DNA of 64,000 nucleotides, taken from Streptomyces cinnamoneus. GTDB lineage: Bacteria; Actinomycetota; Actinomycetes; Streptomycetales; Streptomycetaceae. Shown piece after piece: positions 53,261-61,471 of this stretch; positions within the stretch are counted from its first letter, which is position 1; the number at the start of each line of letters is the position of its first letter. A program made the translations under genes and the position numbers. The DNA lies in NCBI RefSeq assembly GCF_014650495.1, contig NZ_BMVB01000011.1:52420-116419 (forward strand), written 5' to 3'. The notes under the pieces are model-generated. The model did no database searches, was not told the DNA's origin, and saw nothing but the letters and a program-made list of their open reading frames with translations.

Positions 53261-54202
53261 CTACGACCAGTCCCAGGTGATCCCCAGGATCCCCGGCCGT
53301 ACCCCCTCCTCCACCAGGTGCACCCCCCGGTGCCGCCCCGTGAGCGTCAGCTCCTGCTGCCCGCAGCGCGGCGCCCCCGCCGAGGTCTGGCTGAAGCGCC
53401 GGCACCGCACCGGCAGGGCCGCGTCGTCGAAGCGCACCTGCAGGACGTACTGTCCGCCCGCGAAGCTGAACCCGCGGACGTACTCGGTGCTCGCGCCGCC
53501 CGTGCCGTCCTCGAAGCCGTAGCCGAAGACGTGGGTGTCGCCGGCTCGCAGCCGGGCGTCGAAGAGCAGCTCGGCCACGAGCACCCCGGTCGCCTCGTGC
53601 CACCGGAGGCGGCCCACCCGGCAGTTCTCGGTGGCCCGCACGGCCACCCGCCCCGGATCGCAGCCCGCGTCGCCGTGGTGGATGGCCACGTAGCGGTCCA
53701 CGCCGTCGCGGTGCGCCCGCACCACATGGTGCGACGTGCGGCTGCGCAGCTCGCGCCGCGCACCGATGAGCACCCGCTCCAGCTGGCACACGGTGTGCAG
53801 CCCACCGTCCTCCGGCGACTCCAGGTCCGTCAGCAGCCGGTGCACGGTCCGGGACTCCTCCACCAACGAGCGGTAGGAGCGGGCCGCCGGCCGTTCCGCG
53901 GCGGGCCGGCCGGCGGGTTCCAGCAGCAGCCGGGTCAGGGCCTGCGCGGGCAGCTCCAGCACCTCCTCCAGCATCCTCACGGCCCGCAGGGATTCGGGGC
54001 GGCGGGGCCGGCGGGCACCCTGCTGCCAGTAGCTCAGGCTCGTCACGCCGACCTTCACGCCCCGCTGCGCCAGCCGGTGCTGGACCCGGTGCAGGGCGAG
54101 CCCGCGCGCCGAGAGCGCCGTGCGCAGCGCCAGGTGGAACGGGCCCGTGCGCAGCGCCTGCGCCAGCTCGGCCTCGGCAGCGCGTGTGCCGCTGGGTGCC
54201 AT
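53261..54202 (-). CDS. XRE-type HTH regulator with large C-terminal domain
   Basis: 313-aa protein. The N-terminal about 85 residues look like a lambda-repressor-type HTH: LALHRVQHRLAQRGVKVGVTSLSYWQQGARRPRRPESLRAVRMLEEVL. The remaining about 200 residues are strand-rich with no recognised family, containing HHVVRAHRDGVDRYVAIHHGD and FGYGFEDGTGGASTEYVRGFSFAGGQYVLQVRF; it may be a ligand-binding part. ATG 54202 has AGGAG seven bases upstream. Divergent from a secreted protease gene with palindromes between, so it probably controls that gene and itself (inference). Confidence 0.82.
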   Translation of the reverse strand: MAPSGTRAAEAELAQALRTGPFHLALRTALSARGLALHRVQHRLAQRGVKVGVTSLSYWQQGARRPRRPESLRAVRMLEEVLELPAQALTRLLLEPAGRPAAERPAARSYRSLVEESRTVHRLLTDLESPEDGGLHTVCQLERVLIGARRELRSRTSHHVVRAHRDGVDRYVAIHHGDAGCDPGRVAVRATENCRVGRLRWHEATGVLVAELLFDARLRAGDTHVFGYGFEDGTGGASTEYVRGFSFAGGQYVLQVRFDDAALPVRCRRFSQTSAGAPRCGQQELTLTGRHRGVHLVEEGVRPGILGITWDWS

Positions 54203-54542
54203 TCGCTCGCTCCTTCGTGAGGCTTGGTGGCGAAGCTCCTCTGCTGCGGGCGCCCGCAGCACGCGCCGCACGGCCCCTTCTGCAACGGTCCTCTGTAAAT
54301 CCCCCTGTAAAGCCCTGTGTTGCCCGTGAATGTTCACGAACGGCGAGGTGGACGCCGGGGGCCGGGAGCGTTGCATTCCTCCTGGGCGGGCGCCGGCCGT
54401 TCACAGTCCCTCCGCCCTGTTCACACCGCGCCCCCACGCGGTATTGAAGCCGGTTGACCAGTCCCCGACAACACCCGATGCTCCTCACACGCGTCCGGAC
54501 GCGCTCCTCCACCACAACCCCCCCGCCACGGGAGGAACGCAC
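54203..54542. promoter_or_regulatory. Divergent control region with palindrome and GTTCAC sites
   Basis: 340 bp between the regulator and the protease gene, with no supported ORF. It contains a perfect 20-bp palindrome (54242-54261, centre GGGCGCCC) 40 bases upstream of the regulator start; CTGTAAA twice, 12 bp apart (54293 and 54305); the inverted repeat CGTGAA-TG-TTCACG (54325-54338); and GTTCAC at 54399 and 54419, 20 bp apart. Together this is dense for a regulatory region and suggests one or more operators. Confidence 0.55.
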
Positions 54543-55166
54543 ATGACCCGTGCCTCGGCATCGGCGAACGAAGGAAAGTCCCGCATACGCGGCAGACGGC
54601 TGTCCTCAGCGGCTCTCGTCGCCTCCGCCCTGCTCGTCGTCCCCACCACGGCGAGCGCGGCGACCGGCGAACAGCACGCTCTGCGCGCGGCGAACAAACT
54701 CAACATCTCCATGCAGGCGCAGCAGCAGACCAACTGGTGCTGGGCCGCGTCCGGCAACACCATCACCACCTGGATGGGCCGCACCTACAGCCAGAACCAG
54801 TTCTGCAACGCCGCGTTCAACCGCACCCAGGGCACGACGTGCCCCAACAACCAGGCCACCCTGGGCAATGTGCAGAACGCCCTCGACTGGGCCGGCATCA
54901 ACCGGGGCTCGTACGTCAGCGGATGGCTGCGCTACGCGACCGTGAAGGCGGAGATCGACGCGGGCCGCCCCGTCGAGACCCGCATCGGATGGCAGTCCGG
55001 CGGTGGCCACATGCACGTCATCCACGGGTACGACGACGCGGGAAGCCTCGTCTACTGGGGCGACCCGTGGCCCTCCAGCAACCGCTACAACTGGGCGTCC
55101 CACGACTGGTACGTCAGCAACAGCCAGTTCGCCTGGACCCACTCGCTCTACCGGATCGGGGCGTGA
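54543..55166 (+). CDS. Secreted papain-like cysteine protease (C39/C70 type)
   Basis: 207-aa protein with a Sec signal (RRLSSAALVASALLVVPTTASAA, cleavage near residue 40) and a papain-fold domain. QQQTNWCWAASGNT contains catalytic Cys66 preceded by the oxyanion Gln; GGGHMHVIHGYDD provides His (156) and YWGDPWPS the third residue (Asp174). This matches the AvrRpt2-like/Peptidase_C70-C39 group. Further Cys88 and Cys100 may form a disulfide. GGGAGGA lies six to nine bases before ATG 54543. Five bases separate it from the next gene, so they form an operon. Substrate unknown. Confidence 0.88.
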   Translation: MTRASASANEGKSRIRGRRLSSAALVASALLVVPTTASAATGEQHALRAANKLNISMQAQQQTNWCWAASGNTITTWMGRTYSQNQFCNAAFNRTQGTTCPNNQATLGNVQNALDWAGINRGSYVSGWLRYATVKAEIDAGRPVETRIGWQSGGGHMHVIHGYDDAGSLVYWGDPWPSSNRYNWASHDWYVSNSQFAWTHSLYRIGA

Positions 55167-55171
55167 GGACC

Positions 55172-56032
55172 ATGACGAACAGCGACCACTCCCGGCGCAA
55201 CGCGGCCCGTGCGGTGGCCGCCGGCGCCCTGACCGCCGCGCTGCTCGGCCTCGCCCCCCTGGCGCACGCCGCGCCGCCGGCCACCCCCGCCCCGCCGCCG
55301 GCCGCAGGGCTCGCCGAGGCCCGCGACGCGGCGGCGGCACCCGCGACCCTGGACACCCTCGCGCGCTTCTTCGCCCGCGACGGCGCCATCGCCCAGGGCC
55401 GGGCGAAGCCGCGGATCGAGGGCGCGACGGTTCCCGTGTACACGCTTGCGCCGGAGTTCGTGGCCGGCCGGGACGGGGCCGCCGTCGCCTCCCTCGACTT
55501 CCTCGCCAGCACGGCGGTGGCGGCCGACGGGCAACGGGCCTCGGTATGGACCGCCCGCACCGGGGGCGACTGGAAGGTCGTCAACATCGCCACCGGTGAC
55601 GACGAGACACGCTACGCAGCCGAGGGCGCCCGCAGGCTCAGCGGCGGCACCGTCTTCCGCGAGCCCCAGATCAACGCCTGGTACGTGCAGCGCGGCGACC
55701 GCGTCCTGCCGCTCGACGAGGACGCCGTCCGCGCGATCGGCGCCGAGGGCACCACGATCGACGCGTACCGGGCCCGGGTGCACAGGCAGTACGGCGACAA
55801 GCTGCCCGGCTCCACCTATGCGAAGAAGGGCGTGGCCGGCGGCTTCGAGGACAACGCCGGGAACACCGGGAACCCCGTCGCACCGGTGGCCGATGCGGAC
55901 CGGACGGCGACCGCGGCGCCCCGGGGCGACGACGGATCGCCGGCCGCGGCCACCGTCGCGGCGGCCGGAGGGGCGGCGGCCCTGGCCCTCGGCCTGGGAA
56001 CCGTCGCGGTGCGCAGGCTGCGGCGCCGCTGA
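55172..56032 (+). CDS. Exported, C-terminally membrane-anchored protein of unknown function
   Basis: 286-aa protein with a Sec signal (RAVAAGALTAALLGLAPLAHAAPPA), an extracytoplasmic domain of about 200 residues (FARDGAIAQGRAKPRIEGATVPVYTLAPEFVAG...DWKVVNIATGDDETRYAAEGARRLSGGTVFREPQINAWYVQRGDRVLPL), and a C-terminal membrane helix followed by RRLRRR, i.e. a tail-anchored surface protein without LPXTG. Co-transcribed with the cysteine protease, so it could be its substrate, inhibitor or anchor. No family recognised. Confidence 0.78.
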   Translation: MTNSDHSRRNAARAVAAGALTAALLGLAPLAHAAPPATPAPPPAAGLAEARDAAAAPATLDTLARFFARDGAIAQGRAKPRIEGATVPVYTLAPEFVAGRDGAAVASLDFLASTAVAADGQRASVWTARTGGDWKVVNIATGDDETRYAAEGARRLSGGTVFREPQINAWYVQRGDRVLPLDEDAVRAIGAEGTTIDAYRARVHRQYGDKLPGSTYAKKGVAGGFEDNAGNTGNPVAPVADADRTATAAPRGDDGSPAAATVAAAGGAAALALGLGTVAVRRLRRR

Positions 56033-56206
56033 CGGAACCGGAACCCCCCAGGGCCCCCGCGGCCCCTGAGGGCCACCTGGGCCCCGTCCCCCGGCTCCGG
56101 CCCCGGCAGCCACCGCTGCCGGGGCCGGAGCGGCGTCGTCCGGGCCCCCGCCCCCGGGCGCCCGCGGGGCGACGGATTGTCACTGCCCGCAAGTAGGGTG
56201 TGTGAC

Positions 56207-58177
56207 ATGGCCGACCCCAGCAGCTACCGACCCAAGCCGGGACAGATCCCCGACTCGCCCGGGGTCTACAGATTCCGCGACGAGCACGGGCGCGTGATCT
56301 ACGTCGGGAAGGCGAAGAGCCTGCGCCAGAGGCTCTCCTCGTACTTCCAGGACCTCGCCGGCCTGCACCCGCGCACCCGCACCATGGTCACCACGGCCGC
56401 CTCCGTGGAGTGGACCGTGGTCTCCACCGAGGTCGAGGCGCTCCAGCTCGAATACTCCTGGATCAAGGAGTACGACCCGCGGTTCAACGTGAAGTACCGC
56501 GACGACAAGAGCTACCCCTCCCTCGCGGTCACGATGGGCGAGGAGTTCCCCCGGGTACAGGTCATGCGCGGCCCCAAGAAGAAGGGCGTGCGCTACTTCG
56601 GCCCGTACGCCCACGCCTGGGCCATCCGCGAGACCGTCGACCTGATGCTGCGCGTCTTCCCCGTACGCACCTGCTCGGCCGGGGTGTTCAAGCGCTCCGC
56701 CCAGATCGGCCGCCCCTGCCTGCTCGGCTACATCGGCAAGTGCTCCGCCCCCTGCGTCGGCCGCGTCACCGCCGAGGAGCACCGCGAACTGGCCGAGGAG
56801 TTCTGCGACTTCATGGCCGGCCGTACGGGCGCGTACATCCGCCGTTTGGAACGGCAGATGCACGATGCCGCCGAGGAGATGGAATACGAGAAGGCGGCCC
56901 GGCTGCGGGACGACATAGAGGCGCTCCGCCGCGCACTGGAGAAGAACGCCGTCGTCCTGGCCGACGCCACCGACGCCGACCTGATCGCGGTCGCCGAGGA
57001 CGAACTCGAAGCCGCCGTGCAGATCTTCCACGTCCGCGGCGGCCGGGTGCGCGGCCAGCGCGGCTGGGTCACCGACAAGGTCGAGGCCGTCGACACCGCC
57101 GGGCTCGTCGAGCACGCCCTGCAGCAGCTCTACGGCGAGGAGAGCGGCGACGCGGTCCCCAAGGAGGTGCTGGTGCCCGCCCTGCCCGAGCCGTCCGGCC
57201 CCGTCGTCCAGTGGCTGACCGAGCGCCGCGGCGCCCGCGTGGACCTGCGCATTCCCCAGCGCGGCGACAAGAAGGACCTGATGGCCACGGTCCAGCGCAA
57301 CGCCCAGCAGGCGCTCGTGCTGCACAAGACCAAGCGCGCCTCCGACCTCACCACCCGCTCCCGGGCCCTGGAGGAGATCGCCGAGGCCCTGGGCCTGGAC
57401 TCCGCGCCGCTGCGCATCGAGTGCTTCGACATCTCCCACCTGCAGGGGCAGGACGTGGTGGCGTCCATGGTCGTCTTCGAGGACGGCCTGGCCCGCAAGA
57501 GCGAGTACCGCCGCTTCCAGATCAAAGGCTTCGCCGGACAGGACGACGTGCGGTCCATGCACGAGGTCGTCGGCCGGCGCTTCCGCCGCTACCTCGCGGA
57601 GAGCCTGAAGACGGGGGAGCTGACGCACGAGACGGACGGCGAGGTGCCGGCCGAGGCCGACGACCGGCCCAAGCGCTTCGCCTACCCGCCCCAGCTCGTC
57701 GTCGTCGACGGCGGCAAGCCGCAGGTCGCGGCCGCCAAGCGGGCGCTCGACGAGCTCGGCGTCACCGACGTGGCCGTCTGCGGCCTGGCCAAGCGGCTGG
57801 AGGAGGTCTGGCTGCCGGACGACGACGACCCGGTCGTCCTCCCGCGCACCAGCGAGGGCCTCTACCTCCTGCAGCGCGTCCGCGACGAGGCGCACCGCTT
57901 CGCCATCTCCTACCAGCGCAGCAAGCGCACCAAGACCCTCAAGGCCGGCCCGCTCGACACGGTCCCCGGCCTCGGCAGCACCCGCAAGCAGGCCCTGCTG
58001 AAACACTTCGGCTCGGTCAAGCGGCTGCGGGCCGCGACGGTCGAGCAGATCTGCGAGGCACCCGGCATCGGCCGCAAGACGGCCGAGACGATCGCCGCGG
58101 CGCTCGCGGCGGCGGCCCCGCCCGCCCCGGCCGTCAACACGGCGACGGGCGAGATCATGGACGACGCGGAGGAATGA
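56207..58177 (+). CDS. uvrC: UvrABC excinuclease subunit C
   Basis: 656-aa dual endonuclease of nucleotide excision repair. N-terminal GIY-YIG nuclease (IPDSPGVYRFRDEHGRVIYVGKAKSLRQRLSSYF, about residues 12-45), UVR domain (RRLERQMHDAAEEMEYEKAARLRDDIEALRRAL), RNase H-like C-terminal nuclease (RIECFDISHLQGQDVVASMVVFEDG) and terminal HhH2 (LDTVPGLGSTRKQALLKHFGSVKRLRAATVEQICEAPGIGRKTAETI). ATG 56207. First of a transcript with rapZ, yvcK and whiA. Confidence 0.98.
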   Translation: MADPSSYRPKPGQIPDSPGVYRFRDEHGRVIYVGKAKSLRQRLSSYFQDLAGLHPRTRTMVTTAASVEWTVVSTEVEALQLEYSWIKEYDPRFNVKYRDDKSYPSLAVTMGEEFPRVQVMRGPKKKGVRYFGPYAHAWAIRETVDLMLRVFPVRTCSAGVFKRSAQIGRPCLLGYIGKCSAPCVGRVTAEEHRELAEEFCDFMAGRTGAYIRRLERQMHDAAEEMEYEKAARLRDDIEALRRALEKNAVVLADATDADLIAVAEDELEAAVQIFHVRGGRVRGQRGWVTDKVEAVDTAGLVEHALQQLYGEESGDAVPKEVLVPALPEPSGPVVQWLTERRGARVDLRIPQRGDKKDLMATVQRNAQQALVLHKTKRASDLTTRSRALEEIAEALGLDSAPLRIECFDISHLQGQDVVASMVVFEDGLARKSEYRRFQIKGFAGQDDVRSMHEVVGRRFRRYLAESLKTGELTHETDGEVPAEADDRPKRFAYPPQLVVVDGGKPQVAAAKRALDELGVTDVAVCGLAKRLEEVWLPDDDDPVVLPRTSEGLYLLQRVRDEAHRFAISYQRSKRTKTLKAGPLDTVPGLGSTRKQALLKHFGSVKRLRAATVEQICEAPGIGRKTAETIAAALAAAAPPAPAVNTATGEIMDDAEE

Positions 58178-58323
58178 TGGACCTGGCCGCACAGGACGGC
58201 TCCCGCGGACGGCGCGCCGACCGGCGCCGCCCGCGGTCCGGGCCCCCGGCCCGGGAAAGCCGCAGTATGGAAGAGAGGACGGCGCCGGCGGCGCCGTCGG
58301 CAGAACGGGGGAAGACAGCATGA
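58174..58323 (+). CDS. Possible 49-aa linking ORF between uvrC and rapZ
   Basis: Short open frame whose ATG overlaps the uvrC stop (ATGA at 58174-58177) and whose stop overlaps the rapZ ATG (ATGA at 58320-58323). It encodes a hydrophilic Arg/Ala-rich peptide with no recognised family. The double overlap would let ribosomes couple uvrC to rapZ. It may equally be chance in GC-rich sequence, since the region has no other check on coding. Confidence 0.3.
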   Translation: MMDLAAQDGSRGRRADRRRPRSGPPARESRSMEERTAPAAPSAERGKTA

Positions 58324-59252
58324 ACGTGACCGACCGGGACGGAGCAAAGGTGAGTACGGGCACGACGGCGGATGCGACCGGCGAGGCAGCGGGCATCCCC
58401 GAGCTGGTGATCATCTCCGGCATGTCGGGGGCGGGGCGCAGCACCGCCGCCAAGTGTCTGGAGGACCTGGGCTGGTTCGTCGTGGACAACCTGCCGCCCG
58501 CGCTGATCCCCACCATGGTGGACCTCGGCGCCCGCTCGCAGGGCAACGTGGCCCGCATCGCCGTGGTCGTGGACGTCCGCGGCCGCCGCTTCTTCGACAA
58601 CCTCCGCGAGTCCCTGGCGGACCTCGCGGCCAAGAAGGTCAAGCGCCGGGTGATCTTCCTGGAGGCGTCCGACGACGCCCTGGTGCGCCGCTTCGAGTCG
58701 GTGCGCCGCCCGCACCCGCTGCAGGGCTCCGGCCGCATCGTCGACGGCATCGCCGCCGAGCGCGACCTGCTGCGCGAGCTGCGGGGCGACGCCGATCTGG
58801 TGATCGACACCTCCAGCCTCAACGTCCACGAGCTGCGCGCCAAGATGGACGCCCAGTTCGCCGGCGAGGAGGAGCCGGAGCTGCGCGCCACCGTCATGTC
58901 GTTCGGCTTCAAGTACGGCCTGCCCGTCGACGCCGACCTCGTGGTCGACTGCCGCTTCCTGCCCAACCCGCACTGGGTCCCGGAGCTGCGGCCCTTCACC
59001 GGCCTCAACGAGGAGGTCTCGGGCTACGTCTTCAACCAGCCCGGCGCCAAGGAGTTCCTCGACCGCTACACCGAGCTCCTGCAGCTCATCGCCGCCGGCT
59101 ACCGCCGCGAGGGCAAGCGGTACGTGACGATCGCGGTCGGCTGCACCGGCGGCAAGCACCGCTCCGTCGCCATGTCCGAGAAGCTCGCCCACCGACTCGT
59201 CTCGGAGGGCGTCGAGACCGTCGTCGTCCACCGGGACATGGGGCGCGAGTGA
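58320..59252 (+). CDS. rapZ: RNase adapter protein RapZ (YvcJ family)
   Basis: 310-aa P-loop protein of the RapZ/YvcJ family. Walker A is VIISGMSGAGRSTAAKCLEDLGW (residues about 30-52), with Arg in place of the usual Lys. Then DNLPPALIP, VDVRGRRFF, DDALVRRFESVRRPHPL, and the C-terminal RNA/sugar-binding region with YVTIAVGCTGGKHRSVAMSEKLAHRL. In other bacteria it senses GlcN6P or modulates RNase E; in Gram-positives YvcJ binds GTP and UDP-GlcNAc-type ligands. Its stop overlaps the yvcK GTG (GTGA). Confidence 0.96.
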   Translation: MNVTDRDGAKVSTGTTADATGEAAGIPELVIISGMSGAGRSTAAKCLEDLGWFVVDNLPPALIPTMVDLGARSQGNVARIAVVVDVRGRRFFDNLRESLADLAAKKVKRRVIFLEASDDALVRRFESVRRPHPLQGSGRIVDGIAAERDLLRELRGDADLVIDTSSLNVHELRAKMDAQFAGEEEPELRATVMSFGFKYGLPVDADLVVDCRFLPNPHWVPELRPFTGLNEEVSGYVFNQPGAKEFLDRYTELLQLIAAGYRREGKRYVTIAVGCTGGKHRSVAMSEKLAHRLVSEGVETVVVHRDMGRE

Positions 59253-60298
59253 CCGGCCGCACCTCCCGGATGCGCCGCGTCGGCAGACTGGTCCCCGGCC
59301 GCCGGCGCGGCACCGAGGGCCGTCCGGGCCGCGGCGCGCAGCCCAAGGTCGTCGCCCTCGGCGGCGGCCACGGGCTGTCCGCCTCCCTCGCCGCGCTCCG
59401 CCGGATCACCGGCGACCTCACGGCCGTCGTCACCGTCGCCGACGACGGCGGCTCCAGCGGCCGGCTCCGCCAGGAGCTGGGCGTGCTGCCCCCGGGCGAC
59501 CTGCGCAAGGCCCTCGCGGCGCTGTGCGGCGACGACGACTGGGGCCAGACGTGGGCGCGCGTGATCAAGCACCGCTTCGAGAGCCAGGGGGAGCTGCACG
59601 GCCACGCCGTCGGCAACCTCCTCATCGTCGCCCTCTGGGAGCAGCTGGGCGACCACGTGCAGGCCCTGGACCTGGTCGGCAAGCTGCTGGGCGCGCACGG
59701 CCGGGTGCTGCCCATGTCGGCGGTCCCGCTGGAGCTCCAGGCGCTCGTCCGCGGCCACGACCCGGCCGAGCCCGACGCGGTCAGCACCGTGCGCGGCCAG
59801 GCCACCGTGGCGCTCACCCCCGGCGAGGTGCAGTCCGTGCACGTCGTCCCCGAGGACCCGCCGGCGGTCCCCGAGGCCGTCGAGGCGGTGCTGGACGCGG
59901 ACTGGGTGGTGCTCGGCCCGGGCTCCTGGTTCTCCTCCGTCATCCCGCACCTGCTGGTGCCCGAGCTGCTGCAGGCCCTGCAGGAGACGAAGGCCCGCCG
60001 CGTGCTGTCGTTGAACCTCGCACCGCAGCCCGGGGAAACCGATGGCTTCTCCCCGCAGCGTCATTTGGAGGTTTTGGCCCGACACGCCCCTAAACTCGCC
60101 CTGGACGTGGTGCTGGCCGACGAGGCCGCCGTGCCCGACCGGGACAGCCTCACGGACGCCGCCAAGCGCCTGGGGGCGACGGTCGAGCTGGCGCCGGTCG
60201 CCTCCCCCGACGGCTGCCCGACGCACGACCCGGAGCTGTTGGCCGCCGCGTACGACCGTATTTTTCGGATGCATGGAAGGATCGGCCCATGGCGATGA
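59249..60298 (+). CDS. yvcK: YvcK/GlmR-family gluconeogenesis and cell-wall factor
   Basis: 349-aa protein of the CofD/YvcK family. KVVALGGGHGLSASLAALRRITGDLTAVVTVADDGGSSGRLRQELGVLPPGDLRKALAAL (about residues 32-90) is the substrate-binding core, followed by GELHGHAVGNLLIVALWEQLGD and VLGPGSWFSSVIPHLL. Relatives bind UDP-GlcNAc and adjust carbon flow to the wall. GTG 59249 overlaps rapZ; the 3' end overlaps whiA by 10 bases. Confidence 0.95.
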   Translation: MTGRTSRMRRVGRLVPGRRRGTEGRPGRGAQPKVVALGGGHGLSASLAALRRITGDLTAVVTVADDGGSSGRLRQELGVLPPGDLRKALAALCGDDDWGQTWARVIKHRFESQGELHGHAVGNLLIVALWEQLGDHVQALDLVGKLLGAHGRVLPMSAVPLELQALVRGHDPAEPDAVSTVRGQATVALTPGEVQSVHVVPEDPPAVPEAVEAVLDADWVVLGPGSWFSSVIPHLLVPELLQALQETKARRVLSLNLAPQPGETDGFSPQRHLEVLARHAPKLALDVVLADEAAVPDRDSLTDAAKRLGATVELAPVASPDGCPTHDPELLAAAYDRIFRMHGRIGPWR

Positions 60299-61296
60299 CG
60301 GCAGCGGTGAAGGACGAAATCTCCCGGCTCCCCGTCACCCGCACCTGCTGCCGCAAAGCGGAGGTCTCGGCGATCCTGCGCTTCGCGGGCGGGCTGCACC
60401 TGGTCAGCGGGCGCATCGTGATCGAGGCGGAGCTGGACACCGGGATCGCGGCCCGGCGGCTGCGCAAGGACATTCTGGAGATCTTCGGACACGCCTCCGA
60501 CCTGGTGGTGATGGCCCCCGGCGGGCTGCGCCGCGGCAGCCGGTACGTGGTGCGGGTGGTGGCGGGCGGTGACCAGCTGGCGCGCCAGACCGGACTGGTC
60601 GACGGCCGCGGCCGGCCGATCCGCGGACTGCCGCCGCAGGTCGTCTCCGGTGCCACCTGCGATGCGGAGGCCGCCTGGCGGGGCGCTTTCCTCGCCCACG
60701 GTTCGCTCACCGAGCCCGGCCGCTCCTCCTCCCTGGAGGTGACGTGCCCGGGCCCCGAGGCGGCACTGGCGCTCGTCGGGGCGGCCCGCAGACTGCAGAT
60801 CGCCGCCAAGGCCCGCGAGGTGCGGGGCGTGGACCGCGTCGTCGTCCGGGACGGTGACGCGATCGGCGCGCTGTTGACGCGGCTCGGCGCCCACGAGTCC
60901 GTGCTGGCCTGGGAGGAGCGGCGGATGCGCCGCGAGGTGCGGGCCACCGCCAACCGCCTGGCCAACTTCGACGACGCCAACCTGCGCCGCTCGGCCCGGG
61001 CCGCCGTCGCCGCGGGCGCGCGCGTCCAGCGGGCCCTGGAGATCCTCGGCGAGGAGGTCCCCGAGCACCTCGCCGCCGCCGGCCGGCTGCGCATGGAGCA
61101 CAAGCAGGCATCGCTGGAGGAGCTCGGCGCCCTCGCCGACCCGCCGCTGACCAAGGACGCCGTCGCCGGCCGGATCCGCCGGCTGCTGGCCATGGCCGAC
61201 AAGCGCGCGCAGGACCTGGGCATCCCCGGCACCGAGTCGAACCTCTCCGACCTGTCCGACCTCTCCGAGGAGATGGCCGAGGGCATGGTCGGCTGA
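60289..61296 (+). CDS. whiA: Sporulation transcription regulator WhiA
   Basis: 335-aa WhiA, needed for sporulation septation together with WhiB. N-terminal degenerate LAGLIDADG-type domain (MAMTAAVKDEISRLPVTRTCCRKAEVSAILRFAGGLHL) and C-terminal HTH (RLRMEHKQASLEELGALADPPLTKDAVAGRIRRLL), with a short NLSDLSDLSEEMAEG tail. ATG 60289 lies inside the end of yvcK. It is the strongest evidence for a sporulating actinomycete. Ends before a very strong terminator. Confidence 0.97.
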   Translation: MAMTAAVKDEISRLPVTRTCCRKAEVSAILRFAGGLHLVSGRIVIEAELDTGIAARRLRKDILEIFGHASDLVVMAPGGLRRGSRYVVRVVAGGDQLARQTGLVDGRGRPIRGLPPQVVSGATCDAEAAWRGAFLAHGSLTEPGRSSSLEVTCPGPEAALALVGAARRLQIAAKAREVRGVDRVVVRDGDAIGALLTRLGAHESVLAWEERRMRREVRATANRLANFDDANLRRSARAAVAAGARVQRALEILGEEVPEHLAAAGRLRMEHKQASLEELGALADPPLTKDAVAGRIRRLLAMADKRAQDLGIPGTESNLSDLSDLSEEMAEGMVG

Positions 61297-61316
61297 CTCC
61301 CGGGCCGCCCTCCGGC

Positions 61317-61376
61317 CGCCACGACGCCCCCGTCACCGCCCCCGTCACCCCGGGGGGAGACGGGGGCGTCGTGGCG
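61317..61376 (+). terminator. Terminator of the uvrC-rapZ-yvcK-whiA transcript
   Basis: Perfect 18-bp stem (61317-61334 with 61359-61376) closing a 24-base loop that has its own small CCCC/GGGG pairing, 20 bases after the whiA stop. Confidence 0.9.
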
Positions 61377-61471
61377 TGCGCCCGGCGCGAATCGCACCGT
61401 TGACATGATCATGAAGGGGCTACAGCCTGACCTCCGTGCACCGACGTGGCAGTCGACAGCAAGGGGGGCTC

